Origin: Serinibacter arcticus
GTDB taxonomy: Bacteria > Actinomycetota > Actinomycetes > Actinomycetales > Beutenbergiaceae
Reading direction: 5' to 3'
DNA length: 64,000 nucleotides
NCBI RefSeq assembly: GCF_004786095.1
Contig: NZ_RHPJ01000002.1
Coordinates: 806,001 to 870,000, forward strand
Shown here: piece after piece, positions 35,585 through 45,651 of the stretch
Layout of the letters: the number at the start of each line of letters is the position of its first letter
How positions within the stretch are numbered: the first letter of the stretch is position 1
Translations under genes and position numbers: made by a program
Notes under the pieces: model-generated
The model's input: only the letters and a program-made list of their open reading frames with translations
What the model was told of the DNA's origin: nothing
Database searches by the model: none

Positions 35585-35622
35585 GTGAGAGCCAACAGCA
35601 GGGAAACGTTGGAAAGACGGGC

Positions 35623-35668
35623 GGCAACGACCGATTGACGGCGTCGGCAACGACGAGTTGACGCCGTC
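35623..35668. repeat. Two tandem 23-bp units
   Basis: Units 35623-35645 and 35646-35668 start GGCAACGAC and end in TTGACG(G/C)CGTC, matching at 19 of 23 positions. They lie between the glnR stop and the pit promoter. Function unknown; binding sites for a regulator are possible. Confidence 0.6.
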
Positions 35669-35703
35669 GCCGGCAGGCCGCGGCGAGGTGGGGGAGGGTG
35701 CGT

Positions 35704-36474
35704 TCAGGCGCGCGCGCTGCGCGCCGGCGGGACCACGGGGAGGTCGGGCGCGCCGTCGTCGGGCGGCGTCGTCAGGGGGGTCGACGCCTCCTCGCGGCGG
35801 TCGCGGGGCGGCTCGAACCGGTACCCGACGTTGCGGACGGTGCCGATCAGCGTCTCGTGCTCGATGCCGAGCTTGGCGCGGAGACGACGGACGTGGACGT
35901 CGACCGTGCGGGTGCCCCCGTAGTAGTCGTAGCCCCACACCTCCTGAAGCAGCTGGGCGCGCGTGAAGACGCGTCCCGGGTGCTGCACGAGGTACTTGAG
36001 GAGCTCGAACTCCTTGTAGGTGAGGTCGAGCGCGCGACCGCGCAGGCGGACCGTGTAGCCGCTCGGGTCGATCGCGAGCTCACCGGCCTGGATCTCGGCG
36101 TCCTCGTCGGCCACGCGCTGCTGCCGCGTGCCGTCGGTCAGGAGGCGCAGCCGGGTCGAGAGCTCGGCCGGACCCGCCGTGTCGAGCACGATGTCGTCCG
36201 TGCCCCAGTCGGCGTTCACGACCGTCAGTCCGCCCTCGGTCAGGACGAGCAGGAGCGGCACCGTCAGACCGGTCGAGCGGATGAGTCGGCACGTGGTGCG
36301 CGCCAGGGCGAGGTCGCGGCGCCCGTCCAGGACCACGAGGTCGGAGTCCGGCGCGTCGAGCAGCGCGGAGGGCTCGACGGGGAGCACGCGCACCCGGTGG
36401 CTCAGGAGTCCGAGGGCGGGCAGGACCTGTGACGAACCCCCCGGTTCAGACGTCAGCAGCAGCAGCTCGGCCAC
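35704..36474 (-). CDS. glnR: GlnR-type OmpR-family nitrogen response regulator
   Basis: 256 aa. The receiver-like domain has [34 protein letters not shown] and LLVLTEGGL, close to GlnR of other actinomycetes. GlnR lacks a normal phosphorylation pocket and is an orphan. The C-terminal winged helix is highly conserved ([50 protein letters not shown]). It controls nitrogen uptake and assimilation genes. GTG start with AAGGGA upstream. Position beside phosphate genes echoes GlnR-PhoP cross-talk known in Streptomyces. Confidence 0.88.
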   Translation of the reverse strand: MAELLLLTSEPGGSSQVLPALGLLSHRVRVLPVEPSALLDAPDSDLVVLDGRRDLALARTTCRLIRSTGLTVPLLLVLTEGGLTVVNADWGTDDIVLDTAGPAELSTRLRLLTDGTRQQRVADEDAEIQAGELAIDPSGYTVRLRGRALDLTYKEFELLKYLVQHPGRVFTRAQLLQEVWGYDYYGGTRTVDVHVRRLRAKLGIEHETLIGTVRNVGYRFEPPRDRREEASTPLTTPPDDGAPDLPVVPPARSARA

Positions 36475-36510
36475 GCGCGTCCCTTCGCTCGGGTGGACGG
36501 ATCGGCCCCC

Positions 36511-36528
36511 ACTGTATTGCAGTACCGT
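36511..36528. promoter_or_regulatory. Overlapping divergent -10 elements (glnR and 36577 gene)
   Basis: TACAGT on the minus strand (36516-36511) faces glnR and TACCGT on the plus strand (36523-36528) faces the membrane gene. No clear -35 boxes were found. Confidence 0.35.
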
Positions 36529-36576
36529 GGTCGAGGCCTTGCGGGGCTATCTGACGGACGGACGAGGGAGTGGTGG

Positions 36577-37314
36577 GTGCGGACCCTGATCGGCGCATCG
36601 ACCCGTGCCGTCATCAGCTCCGTGGCCACCGCGGCCTTCGCCGCGGTCGCCCTGGTGAGCTGGGACGCGGCCCTCGCGATCATGGTGGTGCTCGTCCTCG
36701 TGTTCGCCTGGGGCTGGCCCCAGCTGCTGGCCCTGCCGGCGTTCACGGGCACCCGCGTGCTCCTCGCGCTGACCGCCGTCGCGGCCTTCGCGGCCGTCTG
36801 GTTCTCCGGGGACCTGCGCCACCTGACGCTGGTGGCCGCCCTCGCCGTCGTGGCGGCGTTCGTGCGCGAGTTCGCCCGGCGCGACGGTCGCCCTCGCCTC
36901 ATCGAGTCGCTCGCCGCCTCGGCCGCCGGCATCGTCGTGATCGTCTCGGCCGCCGGCTGGGTCGCGATCGGTGACGGGCCGGAGCAGCTGACCGTCGTGC
37001 TGACGGCGGGCGTCGCGCTCGCGGCCGGCGCCGCGTGCGCCGCGATCCACCTCCCGCCGTGGCCGCACGCGATCCTCACGATCGTCGCCGCCACGGTCGT
37101 CGGCGTCGGCGGCGGCTACTTCCTGCCGGAGGTCGGCTACGTCGTCGCCGGCCTCATCGGCTTCTCGGCGGGGCTGCTGAGCGCCGCGCTGCACGCGCTG
37201 CTGGGCCGCTACCCCTCGGCCGGGCGGCCCGCCGCCGCGCTCGCCGCGGCCGTGCTCCCCGTCGCCGTCGTCGGCATCCCGGTGTACGTGCTGCTGCGGT
37301 TCTTCCTCGTCTGA
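36577..37314 (+). CDS. Polytopic membrane protein of unknown function
   Basis: 245 aa with about nine hydrophobic helices and few charged residues apart from one loop (VREFARRDGRPRLIES, near 107-122). No transporter signature recognised. GTG 36577 is preceded by GAGGGA at 7 bp; the longer frame to 36493 lacks a ribosome site. It is divergent from glnR. Confidence 0.75.
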   Translation: MRTLIGASTRAVISSVATAAFAAVALVSWDAALAIMVVLVLVFAWGWPQLLALPAFTGTRVLLALTAVAAFAAVWFSGDLRHLTLVAALAVVAAFVREFARRDGRPRLIESLAASAAGIVVIVSAAGWVAIGDGPEQLTVVLTAGVALAAGAACAAIHLPPWPHAILTIVAATVVGVGGGYFLPEVGYVVAGLIGFSAGLLSAALHALLGRYPSAGRPAAALAAAVLPVAVVGIPVYVLLRFFLV

Positions 37315-37341
37315 GAGGGTCGCCACGGCTCGCCCGCCACG

Positions 37342-37347
37342 TAGGCT
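37342..37347 (+). promoter_or_regulatory. -10 element of a leaderless promoter (37354 gene)
   Basis: TAGGCT, then a 6-bp spacer, then ATG at 37354. Confidence 0.5.
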
Positions 37348-37353
37348 GGGGCC

Positions 37354-37464
37354 ATGAGCATGCTCCACCTCGTCTTCACCGCGCTGATCGCCGTCGTGGC
37401 GATCGCCATCATGTGGTTCGCCGTCTACGTCGTGTACCGGTTGCTGAAGCAGCAGAGTCGCTGA
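37354..37464 (+). CDS. 36-residue single-helix membrane peptide
   Basis: MSMLHLVFTALIAVVAIAIM and the following WFAVYVVYRLLKQQSR: one membrane helix with a short basic cytoplasmic tail. Its TGA shares one base with the ATG of the nitrobindin-like gene, so it is translationally linked. It has its own TAGGCT -10 element at leaderless distance. No family recognised; the coupling and promoter make it a convincing small gene. Confidence 0.65.
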   Translation: MSMLHLVFTALIAVVAIAIMWFAVYVVYRLLKQQSR

Positions 37465-38060
37465 TGTCGTTCGAGCTTCCCGACGACCTCTCACCCGATC
37501 TCTACCCGCTCGCCTGGCTCGTCGGCAGCTGGCGCGGCGCGGGGGTGATGGCCTACCCGGACATCCCCGAGCGGTCGATCGTCGTCGACGTCGAGCTGAC
37601 GCACGACGGCGGCCCCTACCTCGCGTACTCCTCGACCATCTCGCTGCTCGAGGGTGAGCTGCCGGACCGCGAGCAGCCGTTCGAGGCGGCCGACCTCGTG
37701 CCCGGCGCCGTCTGGTCGCGCGAGTCCGGGTTCTGGCGTCCGTCCTCGGACGGCGAGGCCGTCCCGGTCGTCGGCGCCCCGGCCGACGCCCCGGCCCCCA
37801 GCGGCCTGGAGGTCGTGATCGCCGAGGCGAGCGGGCACGTCTCCATCCACCTCGGCTCGGCCCAGGGCCCGCGCGTCGACCTCGTCACGCACCACGTGGG
37901 GCGCACCGCGACCGCGTCGGACGTCGTCGCGCAGCGCCGCATGTACGGCTGGGTCCGCGGGGAGATCTTCTTCTCGATCGAGCTCGCGGCCTTCGGTCAC
38001 GAGCTGCAGTCCTACGCCACCGGGCGCCTGGTGCGGTTCGCGCCGGCGGCCGCCGCGTGA
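37464..38060 (+). CDS. FABP/nitrobindin-like beta-barrel protein (DUF1794)
   Basis: 198 aa. Nitrobindin signature near the N terminus: LAWLVGSWRGAGVMAYPDIP (GxWxGxG). The ten-stranded barrel ends with YGWVRGEIFFSIELAAFGHE and then LQSYATGRL. True nitrobindins bind ferric heme through a His in this last segment (LQxH in the Rv2717c type, from memory). Here the equivalent residue appears to be Tyr184, with another His at 179. It may belong to the ferric-nitrobindin-like group without the canonical ligand. Coupled upstream to the 36-aa peptide; ygfZ follows after 15 bp. Confidence 0.85.
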   Translation: MSFELPDDLSPDLYPLAWLVGSWRGAGVMAYPDIPERSIVVDVELTHDGGPYLAYSSTISLLEGELPDREQPFEAADLVPGAVWSRESGFWRPSSDGEAVPVVGAPADAPAPSGLEVVIAEASGHVSIHLGSAQGPRVDLVTHHVGRTATASDVVAQRRMYGWVRGEIFFSIELAAFGHELQSYATGRLVRFAPAAAA

Positions 38061-38075
38061 GGAGCTGAGGCGCTG

Positions 38076-39227
38076 ATGCTTCCGGTCCACGGCGCCGTCG
38101 TCTCCGGCGCACCCGACGCGGGTGTCGCCGCGCACTACGGCGACCCCTCGCGCGAGCAGCGGATGCTGGCCGCGGGTCGTGCCGTCGTCGACCTGAGCCA
38201 CCTCGGCGTCGTCACCGTCACCGGTTCCGACCGCCTGAGCTGGCTCGACACGCTCTCCTCGCAGCGCGTGCGGACGCTCGCCCCGGGCGAGAGCGCCGAG
38301 CTCCTGCTCCTCGACGTCCACGGCCGGGTCGAGCACTCCGCCGCGCTGGTGGACGACGGCGTGCACGCCTTCCTCGTCACCGAGGCCGCCCACGCGGAGC
38401 CGCTGGCCGCCTACCTCGACCGGATGCGCTTCATGCTCGACGTCGCGGTGGCGACCGCGCACGTCGCGGTGCTCGGCGTCGTCCTGTCCGGCGCCTCCGC
38501 GGGCCTGGCCGCGATCGCCGAGGCGGCCGACGCCGTCGCCGCCGACCGCGACGCGTCGCCCACCGACGTGCTCCGGACCACCTGGCGCGACCCCTGGCCC
38601 GGCGTCGTGGCCGGCGGCACCCGGTACGCCGTGGTCGCCGACCACCCCGGCGCCCTCACGCCCACCGCGTACGCGCTCGTGGCCGGTGAGGCGTTCGACG
38701 ACGTCGTGGCCCACCTCCTGCGCGCCGGTGTCCCGGTGGCCGGGACGCTCGCGTGGGAGGCGCTGCGCGTCGCTGCCTGGCGGCCGCGCCTCGGGCGCGA
38801 GGTCGACGACAGGACGATGCCGCACGAGCTCGACTGGCTGCGCACCGCCGTCCACCTGGACAAGGGCTGCTACCGGGGTCAGGAGGGCGTGGCCCGCACC
38901 TACAACCTGGGCAGGCCGCCGCGTCGCCTCACGATGCTGCACCTCGACGGGTCCGACCACCTGCTGCCGGAGCCCGGCGCCGCCGTCGCCCTGGGGGAGA
39001 AGGTCGTCGGACGCGTGACGTCCGCCGCGCGTCACCACGAGCTCGGCCCCGTCGCGCTCGCGATCCTCAAGCGGTCCGTCCCGGTCGACGTCGAGCTGCG
39101 CGTGCAGGGTCCGGCCGGTGACATCTCGGCGTCGCAGGAGATCGTCGTCGGTGCCGACGGCCACGGCGAGGGCCGGCCCGAGGCCCGCGGCCCCGTCACC
39201 CCGGGGCTGCGCCGCCGGACCGAGTGA
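38076..39227 (+). CDS. ygfZ: Folate-binding YgfZ/GcvT-like protein
   Basis: 383 aa. A GcvT-like aminomethyltransferase fold with the YgfZ signature KGCYRGQE (263-270), which contains the functional Cys. It acts in iron-sulfur cluster assembly or repair with tetrahydrofolate. The last 30 residues are a Gly/Arg-rich tail. It lies in the FABP-ygfZ-FUSC order common in actinomycetes. Confidence 0.9.
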   Translation: MLPVHGAVVSGAPDAGVAAHYGDPSREQRMLAAGRAVVDLSHLGVVTVTGSDRLSWLDTLSSQRVRTLAPGESAELLLLDVHGRVEHSAALVDDGVHAFLVTEAAHAEPLAAYLDRMRFMLDVAVATAHVAVLGVVLSGASAGLAAIAEAADAVAADRDASPTDVLRTTWRDPWPGVVAGGTRYAVVADHPGALTPTAYALVAGEAFDDVVAHLLRAGVPVAGTLAWEALRVAAWRPRLGREVDDRTMPHELDWLRTAVHLDKGCYRGQEGVARTYNLGRPPRRLTMLHLDGSDHLLPEPGAAVALGEKVVGRVTSAARHHELGPVALAILKRSVPVDVELRVQGPAGDISASQEIVVGADGHGEGRPEARGPVTPGLRRRTE

Positions 39228-39234
39228 TCCTCCG

Positions 39235-40329
39235 GTGAGCGGCGTCCGCGTCCGTGTGCCGCGCGGGGTGCTGCTCGGCGTGGGCCGGGCGCGCGACGCC
39301 GTCGGCCCCGTCGCCTGGGTGAGCCTCGCCACGGGCGTGGCGTACGCCGTCGCCGGCCTCGTGGTGGGCCACACCTATCCGTTCTTCGCCGCGGTCGCGT
39401 GCTTCTCGGCGCTGGGCTTCACCGCCGACGTGCAGCCGCGCCGCGTGGGCGAGGTGGCGCTGGGCATCTCGCTCGGGGTCGCCATGGGGGAGGCCATCCA
39501 GGTCCAGTTCGGCTCGGGCCCGGTGCAGACCGCGCTCGTCGTGTTCGTCGCGACGCTCATCGCGAAGGCCCTGGACCCCTCGCCCGTGCTGACCACGCAG
39601 TCGGCGGTGCAGGCGATCGTCGTGCTCGGGCTCCCGCTGATGTCCTCCTCCGGCGGCGGCATCGGGCGGTGGACGGACGCGCTCATCGGAGGCGCCGTCG
39701 CCCTGGTCTTCTCGCTCTTCATCCCGCGCGACCCGCGGCGCCGTCCCCGCAACCTCGCGCGGCGCACGCTCGGCGAGCTCGCCGAGGTGCTCACCCGGCT
39801 GGGCCGCGGCCTGCACACGGGGGACGGGGCCGCCGTCGCCGACTCCCTGGACCGTGCCCGCTCGACCCAGGCGATGCTCGTGGCGTGGGAGTCGGCCGTC
39901 AGCGCGTCCGGGTCGACGGCAAAGCTCTCGCCGGCCTGGCACCGGCACGTCGCCGCCGTGGCGGACCTGGCCGACGCGTGCGAGTACACCGACCGCGCCA
40001 TCCGCACGACGCGGGTGCTGGCCCGCCGCTCGGCCGTCGCCGTGCGCGACGGCTGGCGCGACGAGCAGCTCGCCGGGATCGTGGAGGAGCTCGGGATCGT
40101 GACCCGCCGTCTCGGCGGCCTGATCGGCTCGGGGCGGCCGGGGTCCGAGGCCGCGCAGGACCTCCGCGAGATCGCCGCACGCCTGGGGACGACGGGGGAG
40201 CGGGACCCGGTGCGGCACACGCTCCTGTCTCTGCTGCGTTCGATCACGTACGACCTGCTGCGCGCCGCGGGCCAGGACGAGCGGGCGACGGCGGAGGCGC
40301 TGCGGCAGCCGCCGCCCACCGCCCCGTAG
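39235..40329 (+). CDS. FUSC/aromatic-acid exporter-like membrane protein
   Basis: 364 aa. Membrane helices occupy about 20-165 in the ArAE/FUSC pattern (TYPFFAAVACFSALGFTADVQPRRVGEVALG). A soluble helical domain of about 190 residues follows. Half-size members of this family have unknown substrates. GTG 39235 starts 8 bp after ygfZ; the frame upstream is out of phase with real coding. Confidence 0.78.
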   Translation: MSGVRVRVPRGVLLGVGRARDAVGPVAWVSLATGVAYAVAGLVVGHTYPFFAAVACFSALGFTADVQPRRVGEVALGISLGVAMGEAIQVQFGSGPVQTALVVFVATLIAKALDPSPVLTTQSAVQAIVVLGLPLMSSSGGGIGRWTDALIGGAVALVFSLFIPRDPRRRPRNLARRTLGELAEVLTRLGRGLHTGDGAAVADSLDRARSTQAMLVAWESAVSASGSTAKLSPAWHRHVAAVADLADACEYTDRAIRTTRVLARRSAVAVRDGWRDEQLAGIVEELGIVTRRLGGLIGSGRPGSEAAQDLREIAARLGTTGERDPVRHTLLSLLRSITYDLLRAAGQDERATAEALRQPPPTAP

Positions 40330-40332
40330 GCT
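40327..40332 (+). promoter_or_regulatory. -10 element of a leaderless promoter (DUF2516 gene)
   Basis: TAGGCT, overlapping the end of the preceding gene, then a 6-bp spacer, then GTG at 40339. Confidence 0.5.
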
Positions 40333-40338
40333 TGCCGT

Positions 40339-40692
40339 GTGACCGGGCTGATCCAGTACTACGTGTTCATCGCGCTGTTCCTCGTCGGCTTCGCCCTCGA
40401 GGTGTGGGCGCTGGCCGACGCGCTCCGCCGCCCGGCCGGGGCCTACGTCACGGCCGAGAAGCGCACCAAGCAGTTCTGGATCGCGATCCTCGCCGCTGGC
40501 GCCCTGTTCGGCTACCTCTCGGTGCCGCGGTTCGCGATCTTCGGCGTCGCGTTCGGGTTCGGGCTCCCGCTCCTCATCGGCCTGATCGCCGTGCTCCCGG
40601 CCGCGATCTACCTCGCGGACGTCAAGCCCGAGGTCATCCGCTTCACGCCGCGCCGCCCCGGGACCGGCTCGGGCCCGACCGGTCGCTGGTAG
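40339..40692 (+). CDS. DUF2516 family membrane protein
   Basis: 117 aa with three hydrophobic segments (about 5-25, 45-65 and 68-92). The family pattern LALEVWALADALRRPAGAYVTAEKRTKQFWIAIL is recognisable here as FALEVWALADALRRP. Found next to dtd or FUSC genes in many actinomycetes; function unknown. Confidence 0.85.
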   Translation: MTGLIQYYVFIALFLVGFALEVWALADALRRPAGAYVTAEKRTKQFWIAILAAGALFGYLSVPRFAIFGVAFGFGLPLLIGLIAVLPAAIYLADVKPEVIRFTPRRPGTGSGPTGRW

Positions 40693-40704
40693 TCGGGGCG
40701 TTCC

Positions 40705-41139
40705 GTGCGCGCCCTGCTGCAGCGCGTCGACTCCGCACGGGTGGTCGTCGCGGGCGACGTCGTCGGTGAGGTGAGCGGCGAGGGGCTGCTCGCGCTGATC
40801 GGTGTCACGCACGACGACGGCGCCGCCGAGGTCGCCCACGTCGCGCGCAAGATCGCCCACCTGCGTCTCCTGCGGGGCGAGCGCTCGGTGCTCGACGCCG
40901 GGGCCGACGTGCTCGTCGTCAGTCAGTTCACGCTCTACGGCGACGTCAGGAAGGGCCGCCGACCCACCTGGAGCGCGGCGGCGCCGGGCGACGTGGCGCA
41001 GCCGCTGGTCGACGCCGTCGTGACCGCGCTGCGGGAGCTCGGTGTCACCGTGGCGACGGGGGTGTTCGGGGCCGACATGCGCGTGGACCTGACCAACGAC
41101 GGTCCGACGACGATCCTCGTGGACACCGCGGCCGGCTGA
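40705..41139 (+). CDS. dtd: D-aminoacyl-tRNA deacylase
   Basis: 144 aa. Full DTD family layout: [15 protein letters not shown] start, the catalytic [15 protein letters not shown] motif in the middle and the [11 protein letters not shown] motif (Gly-cisPro pair) near the C terminus. It frees tRNAs mischarged with D-amino acids or glycine. Followed by a hairpin that separates it from the convergent VOC gene. Confidence 0.96.
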   Translation: MRALLQRVDSARVVVAGDVVGEVSGEGLLALIGVTHDDGAAEVAHVARKIAHLRLLRGERSVLDAGADVLVVSQFTLYGDVRKGRRPTWSAAAPGDVAQPLVDAVVTALRELGVTVATGVFGADMRVDLTNDGPTTILVDTAAG

Positions 41140-41147
41140 GGCCGCGG
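41126..41147. terminator. Hairpin overlapping the dtd stop codon
   Basis: An 8-bp GC stem (41126-41133 and 41140-41147) between convergent genes; the dtd TGA lies in its loop. Confidence 0.5.
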
Positions 41148-41166
41148 CCGGGCGCGTCGCTCGACC

Positions 41167-41601
41167 TCAGCCCTCGTCGCCGGACGGCTCCTGCGCGAAC
41201 ATCTCGGCCGCCTTCGCCTGGTCCATGAAGAAGGGCTCCCACACGTGACCGTCCAGGTCGCGGAAGCTGCGCGTGTACATGAAGCCGAGGTCCTCGGTCT
41301 CGCGCGCCCGGGTGCCGCCCGCGGCGATCACCCTCTCGTACAGGGCGTCGACGGCGTCGCGGCCGTCCAGGTCGAACGACAGCAGCACCTGCGTGGTCGC
41401 GCGGGAGTCCGACGGCGCCGTGCCGGGCAGGAAGCGTGCGAACGACTCCGGCTCGTGCAGCATCACGGAGACGGAGTCGGGCAGGAGCTCCAGGCACAGG
41501 ACGGTGTCCGTGGAGAAGGTGGGGTCGAACGTGTAGCCGAGAGCTGACCAGAACTCCCGCGTGGCCGCGGCGCTGGTGATCTGGAGGTTGGGGAAGAACA
41601 T
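41167..41601 (-). CDS. VOC (glyoxalase/bleomycin-resistance-like) family protein
   Basis: 144 aa, one beta-alpha-beta-beta-beta pair of modules. It starts MFFPNLQITSAAATREFWSALGYTFDP and ends GFMYTRSFRDLDGHVWEPFF, typical of small PhnB-type VOC proteins. Enzymatic role unknown. ATG 41601 has GAGGAG 7 bp upstream; the longer frame to 41775 is rejected. Confidence 0.87.
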   Translation of the reverse strand: MFFPNLQITSAAATREFWSALGYTFDPTFSTDTVLCLELLPDSVSVMLHEPESFARFLPGTAPSDSRATTQVLLSFDLDGRDAVDALYERVIAAGGTRARETEDLGFMYTRSFRDLDGHVWEPFFMDQAKAAEMFAQEPSGDEG

Positions 41602-41861
41602 GGGTGTCTCCTCGTTCGGGCCGGTGCGTCCGGCCTGCTGTGCTGTCATCGTGATGGACGGGTGTCGCGCACGGAAGTCATCGGTCGACCTCGTTCGGGG
41701 CGACGCCGATCCGCCGGGGGCTCGGCGACGAACCAGGGGTGCGGCGAGTTTCACGCCTGGGGCGAACAGCGGCATGTTTTGTCGGGGGTGCCCGTTAGAT
41801 TGAGTGAACGCCGCCCGACGGTCGTGCTTCGCGACCGACGCAGCCGGAAAGAAGGTGCGCC

Positions 41862-44408
<2,547 letters not shown>

Positions 44409-44420
44409 GTCGGTCTCCGC

Positions 44421-44470
44421 ACGACGGCGAGGGCCGTCGCACCTCCGGGTGCGGCGGCCCTCGCCGTCGT
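44421..44470 (+). terminator. Terminator of clpC
   Basis: A 23-bp stem with one T.G pair (44421-44443 and 44448-44470) and a TCCG loop, 12 bp after the clpC stop. One of the strongest hairpins in the window. Confidence 0.82.
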
Positions 44471-44541
44471 TCCGGTCGCTGACCGGGCACCGCTCACCGC
44501 GCGGCGTGAACCTGGATCCCCGCGACGACCGGGGCCGTCGC

Positions 44542-44547
44542 TACAGT
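44542..44547 (+). promoter_or_regulatory. -10 element of a leaderless promoter (44556 gene)
   Basis: TACAGT, then an 8-bp spacer, then GTG at 44556. Confidence 0.5.
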
Positions 44548-44555
44548 CGTCCCTC

Positions 44556-45053
44556 GTGACCACTCCTCAGCCCGGGTACGGGCAGCAGCCGCAGCAGTCC
44601 TTCGATCCGCAGCACGGATCGGGCAGCCCCGTCCCCGCCGGCTACGGCGCCCCCGCCCCGGCCCCGCAGGGCTACGGCGCCCAGGCGACGATCGACCTGA
44701 CGATCCAGGGCAACGTGATGATGCGCAGCTTCGTCCCGCCCACGGTCTGGGTGAACGGGCACGCCCTCACGGCCAAGTACGGCCAGCGGTCCGTCCCGGT
44801 CGCGGCCGGTCCGGTGCGCGTGGACGTGGAGTGCCAGTGGCTGCGCAAGTACGGCCAGGCGTCCCTGACCTTCGACGCGCAGCCGGGACAGACCGTGCCG
44901 GTCTTCTACGCGGCGCCCGCGCACCAGTTCACGACCGGCAACATCGGTCACGTCCCCCAGAAGTTCAAGGGTCTGGGCTTCGTGTGGGGGATCGTCGGAC
45001 TCGCGCTCGCGGTCGTCGTGCTCTCGTTCCTCCTCCCGGTCCTCCTGGGCTGA
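44556..45053 (+). CDS. Tail-anchored protein with Gln/Pro/Gly-rich head
   Basis: 165 aa. A disordered, repeat-like N terminus (PGYGQQPQQ, GYGAPAPAPQGYGAQ) covers about 1-42. A beta-rich soluble domain (about 45-125) contains PPTVWVNGHALTAKYGQRSV. One C-terminal membrane helix (about 141-163) is followed by almost nothing outside. Function unknown; it looks like a cytoplasmic protein held to the membrane by its tail. Confidence 0.72.
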   Translation: MTTPQPGYGQQPQQSFDPQHGSGSPVPAGYGAPAPAPQGYGAQATIDLTIQGNVMMRSFVPPTVWVNGHALTAKYGQRSVPVAAGPVRVDVECQWLRKYGQASLTFDAQPGQTVPVFYAAPAHQFTTGNIGHVPQKFKGLGFVWGIVGLALAVVVLSFLLPVLLG

Positions 45054-45065
45054 GGGCGGGACGCC

Positions 45066-45100
45066 CGGCGTCGGTCGCTCGCAGCGAGCGGCCCGGCGCC
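45066..45100 (+). terminator. Terminator after the 44556 gene
   Basis: An inner 6-bp stem (45076-45081 and 45085-45090) around CAG is extended by interrupted outer GC pairs. Confidence 0.45.
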
Positions 45101-45105
45101 GTTGG

Positions 45106-45111
45106 TAGGTT
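45106..45111 (+). promoter_or_regulatory. -10 element of a leaderless promoter (thioesterase gene)
   Basis: TAGGTT, then a 6-bp spacer, then ATG at 45118. Confidence 0.5.
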
Positions 45112-45117
45112 CGGGCC

Positions 45118-45651
45118 ATGGCACGCCAGCTCCACCTGATCCTCGCCTCGACCCGGCCGCGCGCCGCGATCCCCGGCGCCGACCCGTTCGCCCTCTCCGT
45201 CACGAGGATGCGCGTGCGGCCGAGCGACCTCGACTTCTACCTGCACGTCAACAACGGCGTCTACCTGCAGATGATGGACGTCGCCCGCAGCAACTACATC
45301 GCCGACATCGGCGGCGTCGCGGCGCTGGCGCAGCGTCGCTGGTACCCCGTCGTCGCCGCATCGACGATGCGGTACCGGCGCTCCCTGACACTCGGTCAGC
45401 GGTTCGAGATCCACACCAGGATGGTCGGCTGGGACGAGCGCATGACGTATCTGACGCAGGAGTTCCTGCGCGACGGCGAGGTCTGCGCGCGCGGTCTGGT
45501 CGCCGGTCGCTTCCTGCAGCGCGGGAGCACGGCCAGGGTGCCCGCCCCCGACGTCGTGGAGCTCCTGTCCCCGGGGCTGGCGCAGCCGACGCTGCCGGAG
45601 GACGTCGCCGAGTGGGCGCACGCCGTCGGCGTCGCCTACCGCGGGGACTGA
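45118..45651 (+). CDS. Acyl-CoA thioesterase-like hot-dog protein
   Basis: 177 aa, single hot-dog domain of the 4HBT/THEM6-like type. The active-site region is RPSDLDFYLHVNNGVYLQMMDVARSNY, where Asp and the HVNNG loop sit as in 4-hydroxybenzoyl-CoA thioesterases. The long strand RRWYPVVAASTMRYRRSL follows. Substrate unknown. The end overlaps the convergent MFS gene by 16 bp. Confidence 0.83.
   Translation: MARQLHLILASTRPRAAIPGADPFALSVTRMRVRPSDLDFYLHVNNGVYLQMMDVARSNYIADIGGVAALAQRRWYPVVAASTMRYRRSLTLGQRFEIHTRMVGWDERMTYLTQEFLRDGEVCARGLVAGRFLQRGSTARVPAPDVVELLSPGLAQPTLPEDVAEWAHAVGVAYRGD

Noticed and set aside
33575-35938. 787-codon minus frame across pit and DUF47
   Set aside because: Out of phase with pit and DUF47, which are intact in another frame of the same strand; Arg/Pro-rich.
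41602-41861. ClgR or heat-shock operator before clpC
   Set aside because: I could not find a CGC-N5-GCG or HAIR-type site in a convincing position; only a weak TAGATT -10 remains.
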